The notes under the pieces were generated by a model, which ran no database searches, had not been told where the DNA came from, and saw only the letters and a list, made by a program, of their open reading frames with translations. A stretch of 7,553 bases of DNA, taken from positions 1 through 7,553 of the forward strand of contig JAKONL010000549.1 in NCBI GenBank assembly GCA_022701965.1, read 5' to 3'. Position 1 is the first letter of the stretch. Every line of letters starts with the position of its first letter. A program made the translations under genes and the position numbers. Source of the stretch: Burkholderiaceae bacterium. Its GTDB lineage: Bacteria > Pseudomonadota > Gammaproteobacteria > Burkholderiales > Burkholderiaceae. Shown here piece after piece: positions 1-5,917 of this stretch.

Positions 1-335
1 CGCACCCGTGGGAGGACTGGGCCGAGACCTGGGCGCACTACCTGCACATCACCGACACCGTCGACACTGCGGCCAGCTTCCGCATCGATACCGACCAGGC
101 CGAGACCGAATCCGAGCCCTTCGCCACCAAGGACCTCTGGCGGGCCGACCTGCCGGGCGCGGCGGAGTTCCTGGCAGTGCTCAACGCCTGGGTGCGGCTC
201 ACGCAGGTGATGAACGAGCTCGCGCGCAGCATGGGCCAGCCCGACGGCTACCCGTTCGTCATGCCGCACCGGGCGGTGGCGAAGCTGCAGTTCATTCACG
301 AGGCGATCGGCGGGCGGACCCCGCCGCCGCGATGA
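1..335 (+). CDS. Putative zinc-binding metallopeptidase (Peptidase_Mx-like), C-terminal part
   Basis: This is the 3' end of a gene that begins outside the window. The frame is open from base 3 and gives 110 residues before the TGA at 333-335. The fragment opens with HPWEDWAETWAHYLHI, which I recognise as a conserved stretch of the putative zinc-binding metallopeptidase family (Peptidase_Mx, COG4307 type). In that family it lies downstream of the HExxH zinc site, so the catalytic motif would be in the missing part. The rest is a helical tail with a conserved-looking run, GQPDGYPFVM, and a FIHEAI stretch near the end. The natural substrate of this family is unknown to me. The gene ends 105 bp before the TerC gene on the same strand. 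The family call rests on one short motif and would be strengthened by seeing the N-terminal half. Confidence 0.72.
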   Translation, partial: HPWEDWAETWAHYLHITDTVDTAASFRIDTDQAETESEPFATKDLWRADLPGAAEFLAVLNAWVRLTQVMNELARSMGQPDGYPFVMPHRAVAKLQFIHEAIGGRTPPPR

Positions 336-440
336 AACTCCGGCGACCCCCGCAAAAGGCCCATCGGCGGGCCGGACATCGGCCGATTCCCCCAGCCAAC
401 GGGCATCATCCGCCCCAACCGACTTCAGTCAAGGACCGCC
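336..440 (+). other. Leader region upstream of the TerC gene, with small inverted repeats
   Basis: This 105-bp gap separates the metallopeptidase stop from the TerC start. It contains a short GC hairpin (GGCCC at 358-362 pairing with GGGCC at 369-373, 6-nt loop) and a perfect 10-bp palindrome, ATCGGCCGAT, at 378-387. Neither is followed by a T-run, so neither is a convincing intrinsic terminator. Some TerC-family genes are controlled by the yybP-ykoY manganese riboswitch, but I do not see its conserved sequence blocks here. I also see no convincing sigma-70 promoter. The palindrome could be an operator, but that is a guess. Confidence 0.35.
431..435 (+). promoter_or_regulatory. Ribosome binding site of the TerC gene
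   Basis: AAGGA lies 5 nt before the GTG at 441. It is the clearest Shine-Dalgarno sequence in the window and supports the GTG as the start. The protein begins with the short hydrophilic N-terminus usual for this family. Confidence 0.7.
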
Positions 441-1220
441 GTGGATAGCCTGCAAGCCCTCTTTTCCGACCCCACCGCATGGGCCGCGCTCGTCGCGCTG
501 GTGATCATGGAGGTCGTGCTCGGCATCGACAACCTGATCTTCATCTCCATCCTGTCGAACAAGCTGCCCGAGCACCAGCGCATGCGCGCGCGCCGCATCG
601 GCATCGGTCTCGCGCTCGTCATGCGGCTGGGTCTTCTGTCGATGATCGCGTGGCTGGTCGGACTCACCGCGCCGGTCTTCGACCTCGGGCTCCAGGGCAC
701 CGCCGACGCGGCGGGCGTGCCCAGCTTCGAGACCCAGTTCTCCTGGCGCGACCTGATCCTGATCGTCGGCGGCCTGTTCCTGATCTGGAAGGCGACCAAG
801 GAGATCCATCATCACGTCGACCCGCGGAGTTCGACTGCCGCCGGTGCGACGACGAAGGTGGCCGCGGTCGCGTTTTCGTCGGTGATCGTGCAGATCGTGC
901 TGCTCGACATGGTGTTCTCGGTCGACTCGATCCTCACGGCCGTCGGCATGACCGACAACCTGGCGGTGATGGTGATCGCGGTGATCGTGGCGGTCGCGGT
1001 GATGCTGATCGCCGCCGAGCCGCTCGCCAACTTCATCAACCGCAACCCGACGGTCGTGATGCTGGCGCTGGGCTTCCTGCTGATGATCGGCGCGGTGCTG
1101 ATCGCCGACGGCTTCGGCGTGCACGTGCCCAAGGGCTACATCTACGCGGCGATGGCATTCTCCACGCTGGTGGAGGTCTTCAACATGCTGTCGCGCCGGG
1201 CCCAGAGCCGCAAGGCCTAG
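441..1220 (+). CDS. TerC family integral membrane protein
   Basis: This is a complete 259-residue membrane protein of the TerC family (COG0861). It starts with GTG behind an AAGGA site. Hydrophobic segments lie roughly at residues 15-37, 53-75, 103-117, 141-160, 171-192, 203-223 and 233-249, which fits the seven-helix topology of the family. The family hallmark acidic residues inside membrane helices are present: E24 with LGIDN (D30, N31), and the repeated motif [10 protein letters not shown] (D156, D162). An [11 protein letters not shown] run follows the third helix. The length matches the short TerC form without C-terminal CBS/CorC domains. Family members are linked to tellurite resistance and, for Alx and related proteins, to manganese export or metal loading of secreted enzymes. 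The ion handled here cannot be read from sequence. It appears to be a single-gene unit, because 172 bp without a gene separates it from the next operon. Confidence 0.93.
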   Translation: MDSLQALFSDPTAWAALVALVIMEVVLGIDNLIFISILSNKLPEHQRMRARRIGIGLALVMRLGLLSMIAWLVGLTAPVFDLGLQGTADAAGVPSFETQFSWRDLILIVGGLFLIWKATKEIHHHVDPRSSTAAGATTKVAAVAFSSVIVQIVLLDMVFSVDSILTAVGMTDNLAVMVIAVIVAVAVMLIAAEPLANFINRNPTVVMLALGFLLMIGAVLIADGFGVHVPKGYIYAAMAFSTLVEVFNMLSRRAQSRKA

Positions 1221-1255
1221 GCAGCGCCGGGCCGCTCGCGGGCGCGGCAGGAATG

Positions 1256-1278
1256 CGCCGCCTTCCGTGCGGCGGAAG
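1256..1278. repeat. Two mutually exclusive hairpins
   Basis: CGCCGC (1256-1261) can pair with GCGGCG (1269-1274) across a 7-nt loop. CTTCCG (1262-1267) can instead pair with CGGAAG (1273-1278) across a 5-nt loop. The two stems share bases 1273-1274 and cannot form together. No T-run follows, so this is not a standard terminator. It may be a chance product of high GC or part of the TerC transcript end. Confidence 0.45.
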
Positions 1279-1358
1279 ATGTCGGCGGCACCGCGAAACG
1301 ACAAAGAAACTGCTCGGCTCGCCGCCTGTTACGGCACGGCTCGGGAGGGACGCGGTCC

Positions 1359-1364
1359 TAGACT
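1359..1364 (+). promoter_or_regulatory. Possible -10 element of the HAD-kinase-PLP-regulator operon
   Basis: TAGACT matches the sigma-70 -10 consensus at four of six bases and would place a transcript start about 22 nt before the ATG at 1393. I see no good -35 hexamer at the standard 16-18 bp spacing, so the call is weak. It would suit an activator-dependent promoter, but that is inference. Confidence 0.25.
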
Positions 1365-1392
1365 GCTTTCCATCCCAACTCGCCGCGACATC

Positions 1393-2058
1393 ATGACGTT
1401 CAGGCCCCGTTTCATCAGCTTCGACTGCTACGGCACCCTCATCAATTTCGAGATGGGACCGACCGCCCGGGTCCTGTTCGCGGACCGCGTCGCGGCCGAC
1501 CGGATGCCGGCCTTCCTGGACAGCTTCAGGGCGTACCGCCTCGACGAGGTGCTCGGCGCCTGGAAGCCGTTCTACGACGTGGTTGAAAGTTCCATCCAGC
1601 GTGCCTGCCGCGCGCACGGCGTCGAATGCCTGGCGTCCGACGCGGCGGCCCTCTATGCCGCCGTGCCGACCTGGAAGCCGCATCCGAACGTGGTCGAGGT
1701 GCTGAAGGCGATCGCCCCGCACGTGCCGCTCGTGATCCTGTCGAACTCGATGACCGACCTGATCCCGGCGAGCGTCGCGCACCTGGAAGCGCCGTTCCAC
1801 GCGGTCTGCACCGCCGAGGAGGCGCGCGCGTACAAGCCGCGCATGCAGGCGTTCGAGCACATGTTCGACCGGCTGGGCTGCGGGCCCGACCGGATGATGC
1901 ATGTCTCGTCGAGCTTCCGGTACGACCTGATGACGGCGTCCGACCTGGGCTTCATGGCCCGGGGTTTCATCGACCGGGGCCACGAGCCGACGTCCACCGG
2001 GTACGGCGTGAGCCGCATGACGGACGTGCGCGAGCTTCCCGCCCTGCTCGGACTCTGA
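1393..2058 (+). CDS. HAD-superfamily hydrolase, haloacid dehalogenase type II-like
   Basis: This predicts a 221-residue cytoplasmic hydrolase of the HAD superfamily with an alpha-helical cap (about residues 20-90). Motif I is FDCYGTL, with nucleophile D11. Motif II is ILSNS (S117, N118), motif III is AYKP (K148), and motif IV is HVSSSFRYD (D178). The Tyr two places after D11 is typical of L-2-haloacid dehalogenases, whereas HAD phosphatases have a second Asp there as acid/base. However, motif IV reads S-S-S-F-R-Y-D, not the S-S-N-x-W-D of characterised haloacid dehalogenases, so dehalogenase activity is not assured. I chose the ATG at 1393 because the conserved N-terminus begins a few residues later; the frame stays open back to 1267 but that extension looks non-coding. 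There is no clear Shine-Dalgarno site, and a short leader is possible. Its stop overlaps the kinase start (TGATG), so it is the first gene of that operon. Confidence 0.87.
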   Translation: MTFRPRFISFDCYGTLINFEMGPTARVLFADRVAADRMPAFLDSFRAYRLDEVLGAWKPFYDVVESSIQRACRAHGVECLASDAAALYAAVPTWKPHPNVVEVLKAIAPHVPLVILSNSMTDLIPASVAHLEAPFHAVCTAEEARAYKPRMQAFEHMFDRLGCGPDRMMHVSSSFRYDLMTASDLGFMARGFIDRGHEPTSTGYGVSRMTDVRELPALLGL

Positions 2059-3128
2059 TGGCCACCCTCGATCCGTGCCATGGCGAAGCCGCCGCGCTGA
2101 GCACCGCCGCGCCGGCGCTGGGCCTCGCCGAGTTGCAGGACCTGCTCGCGCGCTGCTACGGCATGCGCGCCGAGGTGAAGCCGCTCGCCAGCGAGCGCGA
2201 CCAGAACTGCGCCGTGCGATGCGCGGACGGCACGCGCTACGTGCTGAAGATCGCCAACCCGTCCGAACCCGGGCCGCTGGTCGATTTCCAGATCGCCGCG
2301 ATCGAGCACATCGCGCGCGTCGCGCCCCGGCTGCCGACGCCCCGCGTGGTGCGGACGCTCGACGGCCGCCTCAGCGATCGCGTGAGGCTCGCCGACGGAA
2401 CGCCCACGACCGTGCGCCTGCTCACCTACCTCGATGGCGTCCAGATCAAGGAGACGCCGCGAACCGCCGCCCAGCGCGCGGCCATGGGCCGGGCCCTCGC
2501 CGAACTCGATCTCGCGCTCCACGGCTTCACGCATCCGGCGTCCTCGCACGACCTGCTCTGGAACGTCTCGGCCGCGCATCGCCTGGGCCTGCAGCTCGAC
2601 AGCCTCGCCACCGGGCCGCGCCGCACGCTGGCGACCTCGTTCATGACCCGCTTCACCGATCACGTGCTGCCGCGCCTGTCGTCGCTGCGGGCCCAGGTGA
2701 TCCACAACGACTACCACCTCTACAACGTGCTCGTCGCGCCCGGCGACCCCGAACGGATCACCGGCATCATCGACTTCGGCGACATGCTGCATGCGCCCCT
2801 GGTCGGCGAAGTGGCGACGGCCGCCGCGTTCCACATGGCCGGCGGCGCCGATCCCTTCGAGGGGCCGGCGCAGTTCGTCGCCGCCTACCAGTCCGTGCTG
2901 CCGCTGACCGATGCCGAGAAGGAAGTGGTCGCCGATCTCATGGCGACGCGCCATCTCGTCACCGCCCTGATCTCCGAATGGCGCGCGCTCCGCTACCCCG
3001 ACAACCGCGCCTACATCATGCGGCACAACCCCGCCGCCTGGGACGCCCTGACCCAGTTCGCCGACCTCACCCGCGACGAAGCGCGCGACCGCCTGCTGAC
3101 CCCTCCCCGAACCGGAATCCCCGCATGA
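2058..3128 (+). CDS. APH-fold small-molecule kinase, hydroxylysine kinase-like
   Basis: This predicts a 356-residue soluble kinase of the aminoglycoside phosphotransferase (APH/choline kinase) fold. Visible landmarks are a nucleotide-loop motif SERDQNCAV (residues 45-53), the ATP-anchoring lysine in YVLKIAN (K64), a helix with E83 likely to pair with it, the catalytic loop VIHNDYHLYNVLV (D218, N223), and the metal-binding IIDFGD (D239). The S-E-R-D-Q-N loop resembles the family containing hydroxylysine kinase and the kinase domains fused to class III aminotransferases in other bacteria. It probably phosphorylates a hydroxyl group of a small amine or amino acid, using ATP or GTP. An antibiotic-resistance role is unlikely, given its place in a catabolic operon. 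The ATG overlaps the HAD stop by one base and the TGA overlaps the next start by four, so translation is likely coupled. The exact substrate is not shown by sequence. Confidence 0.88.
   Translation: MATLDPCHGEAAALSTAAPALGLAELQDLLARCYGMRAEVKPLASERDQNCAVRCADGTRYVLKIANPSEPGPLVDFQIAAIEHIARVAPRLPTPRVVRTLDGRLSDRVRLADGTPTTVRLLTYLDGVQIKETPRTAAQRAAMGRALAELDLALHGFTHPASSHDLLWNVSAAHRLGLQLDSLATGPRRTLATSFMTRFTDHVLPRLSSLRAQVIHNDYHLYNVLVAPGDPERITGIIDFGDMLHAPLVGEVATAAAFHMAGGADPFEGPAQFVAAYQSVLPLTDAEKEVVADLMATRHLVTALISEWRALRYPDNRAYIMRHNPAAWDALTQFADLTRDEARDRLLTPPRTGIPA
3114..3117 (+). promoter_or_regulatory. Weak ribosome binding site of the PLP-enzyme gene
   Basis: GGAA lies 7 nt before the ATG at 3125, inside the 3' end of the kinase gene. 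It supports the start that overlaps the kinase stop as ATGA. Confidence 0.4.
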
Positions 3129-4483
3129 AAACCACCGCCGACTACAACATGGTCAACGCCTACATTCCCGGCCGCGCGGATGTCGGGCCGGTCACCGAGG
3201 CGATGATCGAGCGGCGCGACGCGCTGCTCGGTCCGGCCTACCGGCTGATGTACGAGCACCCGCTGCACATCGTGCGCGGCGAGGGCGTGTGGCTCATCGA
3301 CCCGCAGGGCCGCCGCTACCTGGACGTCTACAACAACGTGACCTCGCTCGGCCATTGCCATCCGGCCGTGACGGAGGCGATCTGCCGCCAGGTGCAGACG
3401 CTGGCGACCAACACGCGCTACCTGCACGACACCATCCTCGAGCTGGCCGAGCGCCTGCTCGCGAGCGTGCCCGACACCGCGCTCGCCCACCTGATGCTGA
3501 CCTGCACCGGCAGCGAGGCCAACGACCTGGCCTACCGCATCGCCAAGGTGCGCACCGGCGGCACCGGGATCATCGTCACCGACACCGCCTACCACGGCAT
3601 CACGGACGCGGTGTCGCAGTTCTCGCCCTCGCTGGGCCCGACCGTCGACCTCGGGGCACACGTGCGCCTGGTCCCGGCGCCGCGTCTCTATCACGCCGGC
3701 GGCGCCGACCTCGCGGCGACGTTCACCCGCGACGTCGAGGCGGCGATCGCCGACCTGCAGCGCCACGGCATCAGGCCGGCGGCCCTGATCGTCGATTCGC
3801 TCTTCACGAGCGACGGCATCCTGCCGGGGACCGAAGGCTTCCTCGGCGGCGCGGTCGAGGCGATCCGGCGCGCCGGCGGGCTCTTCATCGCCGACGAGGT
3901 GCAGCCGGGTTTCGGACGCACCGGCGACCACATGTGGGGCTTCCAGCGCCACGGCCTCGCGCCCGACATCGTCACGCTGGGCAAGCCGATGGGCAACGGC
4001 CAGCCGATCGCCGGACTGCTCGCCACCGCCGATGCGCTGGCCGACTTCGGCAGGTACTCGCGCTACTTCAACACCTTCGCCGGCAACACGGTGTCGTGCG
4101 CGGCGGCGCTCGCGGTGCTGCAGACGATCGAGCGGGAGCGGCTGATGCCGCACGCGGCGCGGGTCGGCAGGCTGCTGCTCGAGGGCATCGCCGGGCTCGC
4201 CGCGAAGCACGAGGCCATCGGCGACGTGCGGGGTGCGGGGCTCTTCGTCGGCGTCGAATTGGTGTCCGACCGCGAGAGCCGCGCTCCCGATCGCACGCTC
4301 ACCAGCCGGGTGGTCAACGCGATGCGCGACAAGGGCGTGCTGCTGAGCGCCTGCGCCAAGGGCCACAACGTGCTGAAGATCCGGCCGCCGCTGGTCCTGT
4401 CGCAGGAGCAGGCCGGCATGGTCGTCGCGGCGCTCGACGAAGCGCTGGACGAGGCGTCCGCCGGGGCGCGGACGGCGGCCTGA
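3125..4483 (+). CDS. Class III PLP-dependent enzyme, phospho-lyase-like (AGXT2L group)
   Basis: This predicts a 452-residue fold-type I PLP enzyme of the class III aminotransferase family. Family marks are LGHCHP (75-80), the phosphate-binding TGSEAN (128-133), AYHG (155-158, Y156 over the ring), ADEVQPGFGRTG (256-267, D257 to the pyridine N), Schiff-base lysine K287, a TFAGN loop (317-321) and KIRPP (R420). Two stretches point to the branch with ethanolamine-phosphate and 5-phosphohydroxylysine phospho-lyases: TNTRYLHDTILELAERL (96-112) and LGKPMGNGQPIAG (285-297). Those enzymes remove phosphate and ammonia from a phosphorylated hydroxyamine to give an aldehyde. The kinase immediately upstream would supply such a substrate. 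Databases would probably call it simply an aminotransferase; true transamination or another beta-elimination cannot be excluded. The ATG overlaps the kinase stop. No aldehyde dehydrogenase is visible nearby. Confidence 0.9.
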   Translation: MKTTADYNMVNAYIPGRADVGPVTEAMIERRDALLGPAYRLMYEHPLHIVRGEGVWLIDPQGRRYLDVYNNVTSLGHCHPAVTEAICRQVQTLATNTRYLHDTILELAERLLASVPDTALAHLMLTCTGSEANDLAYRIAKVRTGGTGIIVTDTAYHGITDAVSQFSPSLGPTVDLGAHVRLVPAPRLYHAGGADLAATFTRDVEAAIADLQRHGIRPAALIVDSLFTSDGILPGTEGFLGGAVEAIRRAGGLFIADEVQPGFGRTGDHMWGFQRHGLAPDIVTLGKPMGNGQPIAGLLATADALADFGRYSRYFNTFAGNTVSCAAALAVLQTIERERLMPHAARVGRLLLEGIAGLAAKHEAIGDVRGAGLFVGVELVSDRESRAPDRTLTSRVVNAMRDKGVLLSACAKGHNVLKIRPPLVLSQEQAGMVVAALDEALDEASAGARTAA

Positions 4484-4496
4484 GCCCGGACGCCCC

Positions 4497-4994
4497 ATGC
4501 GACCGGACGACGCGCTCGACAGCTTCGACCTCAAGATCCTCGCGCATCTCCAGCGCGAGGGCCGGTGCTCGAACGTCGACCTGGCCGAGCGCGTCGGCCT
4601 CAGCCCGAGCCCCTGCCTGCTGCGGACCAAGCGGCTGCAGCAGATCGGGCTCATTCGCGGCTACGGCGCGCATGTCGCGCTCGAGAAGCTCGGCGACTTC
4701 GTCACGGTGTTCTCGGAGGTGACCCTCGGGGCGCATCGCCCGCACGATTTCCGCCGGTTCGAGGAGGGCGCCGCCGGCTACGAGGAAATCATCGACTGCT
4801 ACAACGTGAGCGGCGGCTACGACTACCTGCTGAAGATCGTGGCGCCGGGCATCGGCCACTTCCACGCGCTCATGGAGAAGATGCTGGACGCCGACATCGG
4901 CATCGCCAAGTTCGCGAGCCGGATCGTGCTGCGCCAGCTGATCGACCGGCGCGAATATCCGTTGGGCCTGATCGTCCGCCACGCCTCAAGGTGA
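4497..4994 (+). CDS. Lrp/AsnC family transcriptional regulator
   Basis: This predicts a 165-residue DNA-binding protein. An N-terminal winged helix-turn-helix covers about residues 7-57, opening with LDSFDLKILAHLQ and containing the recognition helix region VGLSPSPCLLRTKRLQQIGLI. A RAM effector domain follows at about 68-150, with GGYDYLLKI (106-114), the loop that forms the amino-acid pocket in this family. Length and domain order are normal. The gene begins 13 nt after the PLP-enzyme stop, behind only a weak CGGA, and is best read as the last gene of the operon. Local Lrp-family proteins usually regulate adjacent amino-acid metabolism genes in response to the substrate or a product, so the operon's effector is likely an amino acid or amine. 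The site bound is not identified; 1221-1392 is the natural candidate. Its final 9 bp overlap the end of the gene on the other strand. Confidence 0.93.
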   Translation: MRPDDALDSFDLKILAHLQREGRCSNVDLAERVGLSPSPCLLRTKRLQQIGLIRGYGAHVALEKLGDFVTVFSEVTLGAHRPHDFRRFEEGAAGYEEIIDCYNVSGGYDYLLKIVAPGIGHFHALMEKMLDADIGIAKFASRIVLRQLIDRREYPLGLIVRHASR

Positions 4995-5912
4995 CGGCGC
5001 CAGGTGCCGCAGGATGTTGCGCGCCGCGCCGACGGCCATGCCGCGCAGCCCGCCGTCGGTGGTGCCGCCGATGTGCGGCGTCAGCACCGCGCCGGGCGTG
5101 TCCAGCCAGGGCGAATCCCCGGCCAGCGGCTCGACCGCGAAGCAGTCCATGCCCAGCTGCAGGTCGCCGGCCTGGAGCTTGCGCCGGATCGCCGCTTCGT
5201 CGATCAGGCCGGCACGCGCGGTGTTGACGACGATCGCGTTCTTCCGCAGCAGGCCCAGCCGGCGCTCGTCGAGCAGGCCGCGGGTCGAATCGTCCAGCGG
5301 GCAGTGCAGCGAGAGCACGTTGCACCGCGGCAGCATCTCGTCGAGCCCGCACAGCGCGACGCCCTCGGGCAGCGCGGCCGCGTCGAGGTACGGATCGCAC
5401 ACGAGGACCTCCATGCCGATGGCCAGCGCGAAGCGCATCACCCGCGCGCCGATCGAGCCGCAGCCGACGATGCCGAGCGTGGCGCCCGCGAGCTCCAGCC
5501 CCATGTAGCCGGCCTTGTCCCAGTGGCCGTCGTGCATGCGCCGGTCCAGCCACGGGATGCGGCGCGCGCAGGCGAGCATCAGGCCCAGCGCGTGCTCCGC
5601 GACCGCCTGGCTGTTGGAGCCGAGGGCGGCTTCGGCGGCGATGCCGAGTTCGCGCGCGGCCTCCTGGTCGATCGCGTCCATGCCCACGCCGTGGCGGCCG
5701 ACCACCCGCAGGCGCGACGACGCGCGCAGCACGCGCCGGTCGATGCGGCCGTAGCGCACGAGGATCGCGACCGGCTGCTCGCGCTCGCACAGCGCGACGA
5801 GCTCGTCCTGCGTGAACGCGGCGCCGGTGTAGACGAGCCGGTAGCCGGCGAGCAGGGCGACGGCGTCCGGATGGATCGTCGCTTCGGTGACGAGGATGGT
5901 GTCGGTGGGCAT
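4986..5912 (-). CDS. NAD-dependent D-2-hydroxyacid dehydrogenase
   Basis: This predicts a 308-residue cytoplasmic oxidoreductase of the D-isomer-specific 2-hydroxyacid dehydrogenase family, interconverting a 2-hydroxy acid and a 2-oxo acid. The substrate domain (about 1-98 and 284-308) contains GRHGVGMDAID (72-82). The Rossmann domain has GIVGCGSIG (147-155), the GxGxxG fingerprint, and D173 at the end of the second strand, which favours NAD over NADP. The catalytic triad is present: R233 in NTARAG, E261 in FAVEP and H280 in TPHIGG. It resembles the phosphoglycerate dehydrogenase-like group without regulatory domains; 3-phosphoglycerate itself is not required. The ATG is 5 bp after the SMP-30 stop, with a weak GGAA (5925-5922) inside that gene. 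It is the last gene of the - strand operon in this window. Sequence does not fix the substrate. Confidence 0.92.
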   Translation of the reverse strand: MPTDTILVTEATIHPDAVALLAGYRLVYTGAAFTQDELVALCEREQPVAILVRYGRIDRRVLRASSRLRVVGRHGVGMDAIDQEAARELGIAAEAALGSNSQAVAEHALGLMLACARRIPWLDRRMHDGHWDKAGYMGLELAGATLGIVGCGSIGARVMRFALAIGMEVLVCDPYLDAAALPEGVALCGLDEMLPRCNVLSLHCPLDDSTRGLLDERRLGLLRKNAIVVNTARAGLIDEAAIRRKLQAGDLQLGMDCFAVEPLAGDSPWLDTPGAVLTPHIGGTTDGGLRGMAVGAARNILRHLAPSP

Positions 5913-5917
5913 GGGGG

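Larger units (their letters stand above)
1221..1392. other. Intergenic region: TerC 3' end and probable control region of the HAD-kinase-PLP operon
   Basis: This 172-bp gap has no gene of its own. Just after TerC is a GC hairpin (GCCGC 1231-1235 with GCGGC 1244-1248) without a T-run. Two overlapping inverted repeats at 1256-1278 follow. Next comes a relatively A-rich patch at 1295-1310 with two GAAAC copies one helical turn apart, then a possible -10 element at 1359-1364. Because all downstream genes of the + strand operon are overlapping or nearly so, this is the only obvious place for the operon promoter and for an Lrp-type regulator to bind. Confidence 0.5.

Noticed and set aside
8..448. 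A 146-codon + strand frame across the start of the window and the TerC leader
   Set aside because: It overlaps the metallopeptidase fragment in a different frame and its product is Arg/His/Pro-rich without known motifs.
1231..1248. Intrinsic terminator after TerC
   Set aside because: The hairpin GCCGC/GCGGC is short, has an 8-nt loop and lacks a following T-run; Rho-dependent ending is more likely.
1267..1392. Longer N-terminus for the HAD protein starting at 1267
   Set aside because: The added 42 residues precede the conserved motif I by too far and show no homology that I recognise; the ATG at 1393 gives the usual length.
2075..3124. In-frame extension of the PLP enzyme by 350 codons upstream, which would mimic a fused kinase-aminotransferase
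   Set aside because: In this frame the upstream stretch is a low-complexity Arg/Ala-rich translation, while the true kinase is in another frame. The PLP enzyme starts at the ATG at 3125.
2058..3128. Aminoglycoside resistance gene
   Set aside because: The APH fold is shared, but the S-E-R-D-Q-N loop, the operon with a PLP enzyme and the Lrp-type regulator point to metabolism, not resistance.
3011..4654. A very long open frame (547 codons) on the - strand opposite the PLP-enzyme and regulator genes
   Set aside because: It is antisense to two genes with clear catalytic and DNA-binding motifs. Its translation is rich in Arg, Gly, Ala and His without any recognisable domain, as expected of a shadow frame in high-GC DNA.
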